A stretch of DNA of 22,661 nt from positions 1 through 22,661 of the forward strand of contig CAJULV010000061.1 of NCBI GenBank assembly GCA_910587555.1, read 5' to 3'. The notes beneath the pieces are model-generated. The model was not told the DNA's origin, searched no databases, and was given only the letters and a program-made list of their open reading frames with translations. Positions 1 through 7,099 of the stretch are shown here, piece after piece. Within the stretch, counting starts at the first letter, position 1. Each line of letters opens with the position of its first letter. This DNA comes from an uncultured Acetatifactor sp. (GTDB lineage Bacteria; Bacillota; Clostridia; Lachnospirales; Lachnospiraceae). The position numbers and the translations under genes were made by a program.

Positions 1-1
1 T

Positions 2-23
2 AAAAAAAGCACGCAGAACGTGC
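2..23 (-). terminator. intrinsic terminator, minus strand
   Basis: On the minus strand GCACG (19-23) pairs with CGTGC (9-13) across a 5-nt loop and is followed directly by seven T residues (8-2). No minus-strand protein gene ends here, so it most plausibly terminates the candidate RNA at 2-172. Confidence 0.6.
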
Positions 24-172
24 CCATACAGAAAAACGGTTTTTTCCGGCACAGGGAGCATGTGCAGAATCCTTCCGTTTTTAAATCCCTAGTTTTGTTT
101 AAAGACAGGATGGTCACGAACTGTCTTATGCAATTTTGTCTTGCCATACCATGCAGGCAGATTGCCTGTCTG
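2..172 (-). ncRNA. candidate structured small RNA
   Basis: No convincing ORF lies here. On the minus strand there is a promoter (TTGCAA at 202-207, 17-bp spacer, TAGAAT at 179-184), which puts a start near 172. A hairpin with a seven-T run follows at 2-23. Between them the minus strand can form three more stems: GGCAGA/TCTGCC near the 5' end, AAGACAG/CTGTCTT with a 12-nt loop in the middle, and AAAAACGG/CCGTTTTT near the 3' end. Promoter, stems and terminator together suggest a roughly 170-nt stand-alone RNA. I do not recognise the family; it does not look like 6S or SRP RNA. Its function is unknown. Confidence 0.5.
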
Positions 173-178
173 CCAGAC

Positions 179-207
179 ATTCTACCACATTGGAAATTCA
201 TTTGCAA
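179..207 (-). promoter_or_regulatory. minus-strand sigma-A promoter
   Basis: The -35 is TTGCAA (202-207) and the -10 is TAGAAT (179-184), separated by exactly 17 bp. It fires away from kptA into the candidate RNA at 2-172. Confidence 0.55.
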
Positions 208-232
208 GGGGAAAATTAATTTTCATCACTTC

Positions 233-261
233 TTCCCGTCCTGTTCATTTCATGTTATAAT
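233..261 (+). promoter_or_regulatory. kptA promoter, extended -10
   Basis: A perfect TATAAT (256-261) is preceded by the extended -10 TG motif (253-254). The -35 position (233-238, TTCCCG) is weak. It lies about 100 bp before the kptA start. Confidence 0.6.
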
Positions 262-364
262 TTGTTGCAGGTTTTTCTTTCCCATATTTTTGTCTTTATG
301 AGGACTCGTAACATGAGGGAAAAGGAGCTGCATAGAAAACAAATGATTTTATGGGGAGGATATT

Positions 365-910
365 ATGAAGAACTTAGACAAATTAAGTAAGTTTATCAGC
401 CTGGTATTAAGACATAAACCAGATGCTGCGGGGATTACTTTAGATGAACATGGTTGGGCCAATGTAGATGAATTGCTTGCTGGCGTGAACCATTCGGGCA
501 GAAAAATCAATATGGAAATATTAGAGGAAATTGTGAAAACAGACAGCAAGCAGAGATACAGCTTTAACCAGGATAAAACGTTGATTCGGGCAAACCAGGG
601 ACACAGTGTTTTGGTGGATGTGGAATTAAAAGAACAGGAACCGCCGGAATTTCTGTATCATGGAACGGCTGCCAGATTTCTGAAAAGCATTGAGGCAGAG
701 GGCCTGAAACCAATGAGCCGTTTATATGTACATTTGTCAAATGATGTTGGAACAGCTTTAACCGTTGGAAAACGTCATGGAGAAGCCGTGTTGCTGAAGG
801 TATGCAGCGGAGATATGTATCGGGATGGAGAGAAGTTTTATCTGTCCGAGAACGGGGTATGGTTGACGAAAAAAGTAGATCCAAGGTATTTTGTAATCGT
901 AAATGATTGA
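365..910 (+). CDS. kptA: RNA 2'-phosphotransferase (Tpt1/KptA family)
   Basis: Tpt1/KptA enzymes move an internal RNA 2'-phosphate to NAD+, giving ADP-ribose 1''-2''-cyclic phosphate and nicotinamide. In fungi this finishes tRNA splicing; the bacterial substrate is not settled. The 181-aa length is typical. The N-terminal half carries the LSKFISLVLRHKP motif with R16-H17, and R64 sits in KQRYSF. The C-terminal NAD-binding half shows YHGT (98-101), R119 followed by YVHLS, KRHG (136-139) and a final WLTKKVDPRYF. The Arg-His-Arg-Arg catalytic tetrad (R16, H17, R64, R119) is complete, so the protein is probably active. The start is set by GGAGGA just upstream. It appears monocistronic, with its own promoter at 233-261. 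Cytoplasmic. Confidence 0.93.
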   Translation: MKNLDKLSKFISLVLRHKPDAAGITLDEHGWANVDELLAGVNHSGRKINMEILEEIVKTDSKQRYSFNQDKTLIRANQGHSVLVDVELKEQEPPEFLYHGTAARFLKSIEAEGLKPMSRLYVHLSNDVGTALTVGKRHGEAVLLKVCSGDMYRDGEKFYLSENGVWLTKKVDPRYFVIVND

Positions 911-1043
911 AAGATCTGCCCTGAAAGCAATCAGTGCGAAAGCCAGGGCAGTGCAGAAGATTCTGGAACTGATTCAGGCTGCTGCGATTACCGTTTGGTT
1001 CGGGGGAGAACAAAAGGCCAAAGCTGCACAGGAGAAGACGGTC

Positions 1044-1072
1044 TTGCTATTCTCATGTCGTAATAGTATAAT
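1044..1072 (+). promoter_or_regulatory. promoter of the Rpn-family gene
   Basis: TTGCTA (1044-1049), a 17-bp spacer and a perfect TATAAT (1067-1072), about 30 bp before the gene at 1103. The gene is therefore probably transcribed independently of kptA. Confidence 0.65.
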
Positions 1073-1102
1073 AGAAACAGGCAGGAAAGGAAATAATACC
1101 AC

Positions 1103-2110
1103 ATGGCAAGGAATCAACGGAATCTAAAGCCGGATATCATACTGAAGAACTACTGGCGTGACAATGCGCGCTTCGCTGACCTCTTCAATGCAGTTCTGTT
1201 CCAGGGCGAGCAGGTAATACAGCCCCATGAGTTGGAGGATCTGGATACGGAAAGTTCCACCATACTGGAGCATAAAAAGCAGGCAGAGGGAATCGCGGCA
1301 TCCAGGGACAACATAAAAATAAGGAAGAAATCCACCGCATACGGGATAGAGTTTGTGATGTTAGGGAACGAGTCACAGGAGTATATCGACTATGCCATGC
1401 CAATGAGGGTAATGGGCTATGACTACAGTGCCTACAAAAAGCAGTATGACAGCAATGCCGCAAAGTATAAAAAAGCAGAAGGCATGGAAGAGGATGAATA
1501 CCTGTCCAGAATGAAACGCGCAGATAGATTTATGCCTGTGATTACAGTGACTGTATACTATGGAAAGAAGCCCTGGGACGGGGCGGCGAGTCTGCACGGC
1601 ATGCTGAACATTCCGGAGGCGTTAAGGAAGTATGTGAACGATTATCGGATGCTGTTGGTGGAGGCGAGAAAGAATAACCTTGTGCTGCACAATATGAACA
1701 ATGTAGACCTTTTTAATCTTCTGGAGATTCTGTTGGACAGCAGCCGTTCCGCAGGTGAGATTCGGAGCAGGGCAATCGGATACACCAAAGAACGCCGGGT
1801 GGACAGAGCCGTCATTCTGACAGCAGCAGGGGCGTTGAACAATCAGATTGACTACAATGCACTGGAACAGAGAGGAGATGTGAATATGTTTACTGTATTT
1901 GAGGAGACCAGGATAGAAGGCAGAGAAGAGGGCAGAGAAGAAGGCAGAGAAGAAGGCAGAGAAGAAGGCAGAGCGGAAGAGATTATCGAGACCGGCTATG
2001 AGTTTGGCCTGTCCGATGATGATATTCTGGGGAGACTGCAGAAAAAACTGGACATTTCTTCGGAGATGGCACAGAGATATTTCAGGGAGTTTGGAAAAAG
2101 GACTGTATAA
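1103..2110 (+). CDS. Rpn family recombination-promoting nuclease / PD-(D/E)XK putative transposase
   Basis: Rpn (formerly YhgA-like) proteins are PD-(D/E)XK endonucleases; E. coli members promote RecA-independent recombination. This 335-aa protein shows the family landmarks: FADLFNAVLF (24-33), SRDNIK (68-73, putative metal-binding D69), then LGNESQ (87-92), matching the usual E-x-Q catalytic pair, followed by YAMPMRVMGYD. A VTVYYG strand and the helical second half follow. Near the C-terminus come tandem REEG tetrapeptides encoded by five 12-bp units, then a short helical tail. The repeat tail is common in family members and is a likely slippage site. An upstream promoter and a downstream hairpin bracket it as a single gene. 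Confidence 0.85.
   Translation: MARNQRNLKPDIILKNYWRDNARFADLFNAVLFQGEQVIQPHELEDLDTESSTILEHKKQAEGIAASRDNIKIRKKSTAYGIEFVMLGNESQEYIDYAMPMRVMGYDYSAYKKQYDSNAAKYKKAEGMEEDEYLSRMKRADRFMPVITVTVYYGKKPWDGAASLHGMLNIPEALRKYVNDYRMLLVEARKNNLVLHNMNNVDLFNLLEILLDSSRSAGEIRSRAIGYTKERRVDRAVILTAAGALNNQIDYNALEQRGDVNMFTVFEETRIEGREEGREEGREEGREEGRAEEIIETGYEFGLSDDDILGRLQKKLDISSEMAQRYFREFGKRTV
1919..1978 (+). repeat. 12-bp tandem repeat (five units) encoding REEG
   Basis: Five in-frame units of the type GGCAGAGAAGAA start at 1919, 1931, 1943, 1955 and 1967. Three are identical and the first and last diverge. Unit gain or loss would keep the reading frame while changing the length of the charged linker. Confidence 0.9.
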
Positions 2111-2149
2111 GACCGGGGGATTTTCCCAGAGGAAATGCAGGAAGCCTGG

Positions 2150-2192
2150 CTCCATGCAAAGCCGGTAAGCGATATTTGCATGGAGTGGTTTT
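2150..2192 (+). terminator. hairpin terminator after the Rpn gene
   Basis: An 11-bp perfect stem, CTCCATGCAAA (2150-2160) with TTTGCATGGAG (2175-2185), has a 14-nt loop and is followed by TGGTTTT. The T-run is short (4), but position and stem strength fit termination of the Rpn gene. Confidence 0.6.
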
Positions 2193-2243
2193 CGGTTGCA
2201 GGAAAGCAAAGGGCTGTCAATGGTCAATTGCATTTTAAAGTAG

Positions 2244-2269
2244 CTTATCGTTTTGCAAAATAAGATAAG
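2244..2269 (-). terminator. possible weak terminator of the lipoprotein gene
   Basis: CTTATC (2244-2249) and GATAAG (2264-2269) enclose the palindrome TTTTGCAAAA, just past the stop of the minus-strand gene. On the minus strand only a weak CTACTTT tail follows, so termination strength is uncertain. Confidence 0.35.
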
Positions 2270-2283
2270 TTCCCATTTGTTCA

Positions 2284-3330
2284 TTATATCTTGAATAATC
2301 TATACTGCAGACCGCCAGGATTTACAGTGATGCCTTCAGGAAAATACCTGGCTGGCGGTCTGCAGTCTGGTTGCACTGCAAATTCAACCGGTGTGCAGTA
2401 TAAATTCATCATGTTATATAAATATTGCTTTACTTCATCTGTAGAAGAAAATTTTGCTGCCGAATAGGGGGATTCCGGATTGGTTTTTTCAAACAGCAAA
2501 TATCCATTCTCTGTTTCAATCAAAGTGGCGGCATGTGAAGCGCATATTCTGTCACCGCTTTGCGTCCAGAAGGTAATTAAAGAAAACGCACTGTCTTTGA
2601 AGGAAATTTCCTGCTCATTCCATTTTTCCTGAATAGCCTGCAGCATTTCCTGTTCGCTGCATTGCTCTGTAATGTGAACCGGATTAAACAGGGTAAAATA
2701 TGCTGCCTGCACATCCTGACTCCAGTCAATCAGCGGAAAAGGAACATACGCCTTATGTTCCCCCTCTACGGCTTCCCGTCCGAACAGAATATCGCCGTCT
2801 GTATAAAGCCATGCCGTATTCTCGTCCCAACAATCGAAATCTTCTTCCTTGAGTACATTTCCTACCGAAATATTGTCCTGATTTAACTCATAAGCCGCAA
2901 TCCTGCAAACAACATCATGGTAATTTCGACGATTGCGCTTATACCATTCCGTAGACATGTCGTAGTATTCCCCATAGTCAACCGCCATTTCGTCTATTGT
3001 AACAAAATCCCCGACTAATGAAAAAGACGGACATTCCCTCATGCTGTTATTATAGTCTGTCACCCAGTTCAATACCGTATCAACGTGATTTGTCGGAATC
3101 CCGGATTTCAGCAAAATATCCCGGACTTCATTCATGGATAATTCACTGTCCAAATTGGAATAGGTCAATTTGTTTTGGAGAACCGCATCTATCTTTTCAT
3201 TACCTGGAACTTCATCACCCGCCCGGCTGCTTTTCTGCGTATCCTCTATTGTAAATGGCGCTTCTGTATTTCCGCAGGCAGAACAAAACATCAAAATCAA
3301 TAATACACATAAACAGGCAAATTTTTTCAT
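2284..3330 (-). CDS. predicted lipoprotein, unknown function
   Basis: A 348-aa minus-strand protein. It has a classic lipoprotein signal: MKK, a hydrophobic core at about 5-17, then the lipobox FCSAC with C19 as the lipidation site, followed by a polar Asn/Thr/Glu-rich linker. The mature part (about 45-348) is soluble and acidic, with no membrane span and no catalytic motif that I recognise. It would be anchored on the outer face of the membrane. The start is supported by GGGAGG about 11 nt upstream on the minus strand. It stands alone, divergent from the XRE/C39 regulator at 3729. The codons around 2375-2405 are part of a 31-bp sequence repeated upstream of the gene, hinting at a lost paralogue. 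The lipoprotein call is firm; the function is unknown. Confidence 0.75.
   Translation of the reverse strand: MKKFACLCVLLILMFCSACGNTEAPFTIEDTQKSSRAGDEVPGNEKIDAVLQNKLTYSNLDSELSMNEVRDILLKSGIPTNHVDTVLNWVTDYNNSMRECPSFSLVGDFVTIDEMAVDYGEYYDMSTEWYKRNRRNYHDVVCRIAAYELNQDNISVGNVLKEEDFDCWDENTAWLYTDGDILFGREAVEGEHKAYVPFPLIDWSQDVQAAYFTLFNPVHITEQCSEQEMLQAIQEKWNEQEISFKDSAFSLITFWTQSGDRICASHAATLIETENGYLLFEKTNPESPYSAAKFSSTDEVKQYLYNMMNLYCTPVEFAVQPDCRPPARYFPEGITVNPGGLQYRLFKI
2375..2405. repeat. 31-bp direct repeat, copy A (inside lipoprotein gene)
   Basis: Begins ACTGCAAATTCAACCGGTG and lies in the 3' part of the lipoprotein gene, where the minus strand encodes LYCTPVEFAV. It matches copy B at 3461-3491 in the same orientation with one mismatch (T/C) over 31 bp. 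Confidence 0.85.
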
Positions 3331-3366
3331 ACTTCCCAGGACCTCCCTACACTTTTCAATTGATTT

Positions 3367-3375
3367 ATTCTATCA
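3367..3375 (-). promoter_or_regulatory. possible extended -10 for the lipoprotein gene
   Basis: The minus strand reads TGA then TAGAAT (ATTCTA at 3367-3372 on the + strand), an extended -10 about 40 bp before the start codon. No good -35 is visible. Confidence 0.4.
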
Positions 3376-3460
3376 CAGGTCATTTTGTAATTCCATTAAA
3401 AAATGCTTAAGATTTCTGCCCTGCCTGTTTCCTGTGTTTTCGGAAAAGAACAGGTTTTGT

Positions 3461-3491
3461 ACTGCAAATTCAACCGGTGCGCAGTATAAAT
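3461..3491. repeat. 31-bp direct repeat, copy B; possible gene remnant
   Basis: It repeats 2375-2405 with one mismatch. On the minus strand it would encode LYCAPVEFAVQ, the same segment as near the C-terminus of the lipoprotein. No longer homologous ORF surrounds it. It could be the residue of a second lipoprotein gene lost by recombination, with the similarity confined to this short block. Confidence 0.7.
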
Positions 3492-3623
3492 AAACCCCAG
3501 GTTGATTTTTTGTTTTCTGCATTAACGCGGTCAGTATGGACAGCGGGGCGCTTTTCCCTTATCATAAAAGGCACATGCTGCGCAGCATTGTGGAGACAGA
3601 TTTCCGGACAGACAACTTTTATT

Positions 3624-3652
3624 TTGCGAAAATGCAGGCGAATCCATAAAAA
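3624..3652 (+). promoter_or_regulatory. possible promoter of the XRE/C39-like regulator
   Basis: TTGCGA (3624-3629), a 17-bp spacer and TAAAAA (3647-3652), about 75 bp before the start at 3729. The -10 matches the consensus at 4 of 6 positions. The rest of the 3331-3728 gap shows only the repeat copy at 3461 and the divergent minus-strand signal. Confidence 0.4.
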
Positions 3653-3728
3653 TGGAAGCCTGTGCCGCCTGGTGAAATGGGGACTGAAAAATCCGGAAGG
3701 CCGTGAAAAACAAGGAGGTTTATCGAAA

Positions 3729-5582
3729 ATGAATCGAGTAGATATGGAAAAAACCGGAAAAAGAATTGCGTTTCTGCGTAAGGAACGGGGATATACGGGG
3801 GAAGCTCTGGCGGAGCGGCTGCAGGTGAGTCCCCAGGCCATATCCAAATGGGAAAATGCCAGATGTCTGCCGGAGACCAGTGTGCTGCCTGCCCTGGCGG
3901 AAGCGCTTGGCTGCAGCATTGACAGCCTGCTGTGCCCGGGAGAAATCCTGATTTTGGAAGCAGTTTATACGGACGGGCAGACGGCGGTTCCGGTAACGGG
4001 ATTTATAAACGGACTGGCGCGGAATCAGGATATCAACATTCCTGTCAACGGGGCGTTTCTGGGTGTGTCCATTCCCGGAGAACGGCTGAAGGTACTGACC
4101 ATAAAATATCAGACGCCGGAAGGAATCTTTTACTCCTATGCCTTACAGAACAGCAGCCTTGTCCTGAACAGGGGAAATGACAGGAAGCAGAAAAGCGCCT
4201 GCTATGAGGACGGACAGTCCTTTCAGATTGTGGGCGCCTGGTACGGAAACGAGAAGGCCTTTTCCTCTGCCATGGAGAAGATGGCGCATTATGCGTATTT
4301 CAACTGGGACAAGATTCCGGTAAACCAGGAAGCATTTCCCAGTGACACGGCAAGCGACGATACGGAATATCTGACACTGGTGTATTTGAACAAAGAAGGA
4401 ATCCATGTGATCAGCTGTCCGGAGAATGAGGCGATTTATTACGGGAATCACCGCACCAGTCTCTTTCTGGAAGACCGCACCAAATGTATTCTGAAAGGAA
4501 TTACCAGGCTGTCCTGGGGAGAGGGGATGGATTGCCCCTGGGCCGGGTCCATGTATGCGGCGCTGCAATACATGGGGGAAAACTATGCCTATCATCAGAT
4601 CATGGGCATGAGCGGCGCCTGTTGGAGGCTTTGCTTTACGGAAGTCTGGGACTATAGCTGTACGGACGCCCTGGTGGCCTTTGACTATGCTTCGCCTTTG
4701 TTCCAAAGCCTGGGATATTCTTTCCGGATGGCGGACAGGGTGGAAAAGCAGGAGAGGAAGGCGGAACGTCTGGCCGTGATGGAGGATATCCGGCAGGGAA
4801 AACCGGTTCTGGCCATCAACCTGCGGGTTGCCCCCGAGTGGGGGGTCATAACGGGATATACGGAAGAGGGCGGCCGCTTCCTGTGCCGCACCTATTTTGA
4901 CGGAGAGATTTTCCGGGAACTGGAGCAGGCGGATTCCGCTGCGGACAAAGAAGACAGAAGAATCGTATTTGAGGAAAATGAAGGGTATCTGTTTAGTGAT
5001 TTCTGGCCTTTCCTGCTGCTTCATTTCGGGCAGAAAGAGGATGCGCCCTCCCCTCTGGAGACGTTGAAAGCATCCCTTGGGACGCTGATCTCCTCCTTCC
5101 GGGCAGAGGCATCCAGGGGTTATGCGCAGGGAAAGGGAGCCTATGAGGCATGGATCAGAGGACTTGCGAAAGACGCAGACTTCCGGTTGGATTCCGACAG
5201 GGAGAATGTGCTCCGGAGGCTGTGCGTCAACGACAGTATGCTTGTGAGTCTCATCGACGCCAGACAGTCGGCGGCATGTTATCTGGAGGAAGCGGCTGCC
5301 CTGCTGCCGGAATGCAGCAGCCGCCATCTGGAAAAGATCGGGGCAAATTGCCGGGATATTGCGGGGATGTTTGCCGATTTCCGGGACAAAACCGGCGGGA
5401 CTGCGGAGGCCTGTTCCCTGACCTATAATACGGATTCGGAGTTTCGTATCGCGGTTTCAAAGTTGGAGCATGTGCGCAGGGAGCAGGCAGCCCTGCTTCA
5501 ACAGGCGGTGCTTCTGGAGGAGGAAAACTGCCGCCTGGCGCAGTTAATTCTGGATGGACCCTGGGAGGCGTGCGTTTTATAG
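3729..5582 (+). CDS. XRE-family HTH regulator with a C39/BtrH-like peptidase-fold domain
   Basis: A 617-aa protein. Residues 8-68 form an XRE helix-turn-helix (KTGKRIAFLRKERGYTGEAL, then VSPQAISKWENARCLPE), a DNA-binding domain. After a beta-rich middle, residues 262-400 resemble the cysteine-peptidase-like BtrH N-terminal/C39 fold: WGEGMDCPWAGSMYAALQYMG with C269, IMGMSGACWRL, and a PEWGVITGY strand. In C39 enzymes the last strand usually carries the catalytic His; here W371 occupies that place, so the domain may bind a ligand rather than cleave. The last 130 residues are helical. There is no membrane segment. The start at 3729 is chosen because AAGGAGG lies just upstream; the frame stays open earlier, but without a ribosome site. 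An MFS transporter gene with its own promoter follows. Confidence 0.75.
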   Translation: MNRVDMEKTGKRIAFLRKERGYTGEALAERLQVSPQAISKWENARCLPETSVLPALAEALGCSIDSLLCPGEILILEAVYTDGQTAVPVTGFINGLARNQDINIPVNGAFLGVSIPGERLKVLTIKYQTPEGIFYSYALQNSSLVLNRGNDRKQKSACYEDGQSFQIVGAWYGNEKAFSSAMEKMAHYAYFNWDKIPVNQEAFPSDTASDDTEYLTLVYLNKEGIHVISCPENEAIYYGNHRTSLFLEDRTKCILKGITRLSWGEGMDCPWAGSMYAALQYMGENYAYHQIMGMSGACWRLCFTEVWDYSCTDALVAFDYASPLFQSLGYSFRMADRVEKQERKAERLAVMEDIRQGKPVLAINLRVAPEWGVITGYTEEGGRFLCRTYFDGEIFRELEQADSAADKEDRRIVFEENEGYLFSDFWPFLLLHFGQKEDAPSPLETLKASLGTLISSFRAEASRGYAQGKGAYEAWIRGLAKDADFRLDSDRENVLRRLCVNDSMLVSLIDARQSAACYLEEAAALLPECSSRHLEKIGANCRDIAGMFADFRDKTGGTAEACSLTYNTDSEFRIAVSKLEHVRREQAALLQQAVLLEEENCRLAQLILDGPWEACVL

Positions 5583-5637
5583 GCCATTAATCGTATCTGC
5601 CGATTGATTAAAGTCCCCATAGTTGTGCTGTGGGGGC

Positions 5638-5666
5638 TTGCCATGTCTTCCTATTGATGTTAGAAT
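5638..5666 (+). promoter_or_regulatory. promoter of the MFS transporter, near-identical to one at 12657
   Basis: TTGCCA (5638-5643), a 17-bp spacer, and TAGAAT (5661-5666) with a TG extension. Spacer and both boxes are almost the same as at 12657-12685, with two differences in 29 bp. The preceding segment 5610-5637 can form a CCCC/GGGG hairpin without a T-run. Confidence 0.7.
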
Positions 5667-5731
5667 GGGGTTGCCTGTTACCCTGGGAAGACCGGTTGGC
5701 AGAGAGTGATGAAGAAAAGGGAATAATACGC

Positions 5732-7000
5732 ATGGAAAAACCAAATTACAAACGAACAAAACGCGCCTGCTATTTTGCAAACCTGGCAATGTCCTCCGTG
5801 TTCAGCCTGCCGCCCCTGCTGTTTGCCACATTTCGGGAGCAGTACGGAATCTCCTATACGCTGCTGGGAACGCTTGTTCTGGTCAATTTCTGCACACAGC
5901 TTGGAATCGATTTGATTTTCAGCTTTTTTGGCAGGCATTTCAACATCCACAAAACCATCCGCCTGATGCCCCTTGTGACGGCAGCAGGGCTGTGCGTATA
6001 TGCGTTGATTCCCATGCTGTTTCCCGGGTACGCCTACATGGGGCTTGTGGCCGGTACCTTTCTTTTCTCTGTGGCCGCGGGACTGGGGGAGGTGTTGGTA
6101 AGCCCTACCATAGCGGCGCTGCCTTCGGATACGCCGGATAAGGACATGAGTATGCTTCATGCCCTGTACGGTTACGGGTTTGTGGGGGTGGTCCTGATCA
6201 GCACTCTGTTTCTCCGAATTGCGGGAAATCAATACTGGATGTATCTCACCTTTTTCTGGGCCATGCTGCCGGTGATCGCGTCCGTATGGCTAAGGATGTC
6301 GCCCCTGCCGGACATGAATATGGAGCAAAATAAGGTAAAGTCCGCGGGTTCCGGGTCCGGGACAAAGGGGCTTCTGCTTTGCATGGCCTGCATCTTTTTG
6401 GGCGCCTGTGCGGAGAATACCATGTCCAACTGGGTTTCCGTGTATGCGGAAAAGGCATTGAGGATACCCAAGGTATGGGGGGATATTTTGGGCATGTCCC
6501 TGTTTGCGGGACTGCTTGCGCTCACCAGAACGATATATGCGAAATATGGGAAAAATATTTTTAAAATATTGACAATCGGCATGTGGGGGGCTGTGGTCTG
6601 CTATCTGACGGTGGGACTTTCCTCCAATGGGGCATTGTCCCTGGCCGCCTGTGCCGCGGTGGGAATCTGCACCGCCATGCTCTGGCCGGGAACCCTGATT
6701 TTTATGGAAGAGAAAATACCTGCCGCCGGTGTTGCAGCCTATGCACTGATGGCGGCGGGTGGAGACCTTGGGGCCTCCGTTGCGCCCCAGGCCCTTGGCA
6801 TCGCTGTGGATAAGATTGCCCTTACGGAGTGGGCAGGGACCTTGGGCAGCACGCTGTCGCTGACCCCGGAACAGGTGGGATTTAAGGCAGGCATGCTGAT
6901 GGCGGCGGTTTTCCCGGCTTTGGGAATCCTTCTTCTTGCATATATGAAAACATATTTTGGAAAAGAGGCTTTTGGAACGAAAAACAGCAGTTGCAACTGA
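5732..7000 (+). CDS. MFS transporter
   Basis: A 422-aa integral membrane protein with about 12 hydrophobic segments. They begin at FANLAMSSVFSLPPLLFATF (about 14-33) and end at MLMAAVFPALGILLLAYM near the C-terminus, with a polar central loop at about 190-205 (MNMEQNKVKSAGSGSG) dividing the two six-helix halves. The overall pattern, with glycine-rich helices and an acidic VSVYAEK stretch after helix 7, fits the major facilitator superfamily, and the sugar/fucose-permease-like branch is the closest general impression. The substrate is unknown. I start it at 5732 (MEKPNYKRTKR), where a positively charged N-terminus and an AAAGGGA upstream fit better than the earlier in-frame ATG at 5630, which lies before the promoter. 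Confidence 0.85.
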   Translation: MEKPNYKRTKRACYFANLAMSSVFSLPPLLFATFREQYGISYTLLGTLVLVNFCTQLGIDLIFSFFGRHFNIHKTIRLMPLVTAAGLCVYALIPMLFPGYAYMGLVAGTFLFSVAAGLGEVLVSPTIAALPSDTPDKDMSMLHALYGYGFVGVVLISTLFLRIAGNQYWMYLTFFWAMLPVIASVWLRMSPLPDMNMEQNKVKSAGSGSGTKGLLLCMACIFLGACAENTMSNWVSVYAEKALRIPKVWGDILGMSLFAGLLALTRTIYAKYGKNIFKILTIGMWGAVVCYLTVGLSSNGALSLAACAAVGICTAMLWPGTLIFMEEKIPAAGVAAYALMAAGGDLGASVAPQALGIAVDKIALTEWAGTLGSTLSLTPEQVGFKAGMLMAAVFPALGILLLAYMKTYFGKEAFGTKNSSCN

Positions 7001-7050
7001 TAGTTGCCGTATAGTTGCCCGGAATTTCCATATGGTTGGTAGCGTGCAAC
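6989..7050. promoter_or_regulatory. possible operator: repeated AGTTGC motifs
   Basis: TAGTTGCC occurs at 7001-7008 and 7012-7019, exactly 11 bp apart, with another AGTTGC at 6989-6994 and an inverted GTGCAACC just downstream. They fill the gap before the XRE membrane regulator at 7100 and could be its own binding sites. Confidence 0.35.
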
Positions 7051-7099
7051 CGGATAAAGCGGTATATTATTGCCATCAAAACAAACGGAGGTTCCTGAT

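Noticed and set aside
903..1127. 74-aa ORF overlapping the kptA stop and the Rpn start
   Set aside because: No ribosome site or family; it runs across the Rpn promoter and into its start. It could be a remnant, but support is lacking.
4143..5327. Minus-strand ORF of 394 aa opposite the XRE/C39 regulator
   Set aside because: Antisense shadow; low-complexity, Pro/Gln/His/Arg-rich product with no family resemblance.
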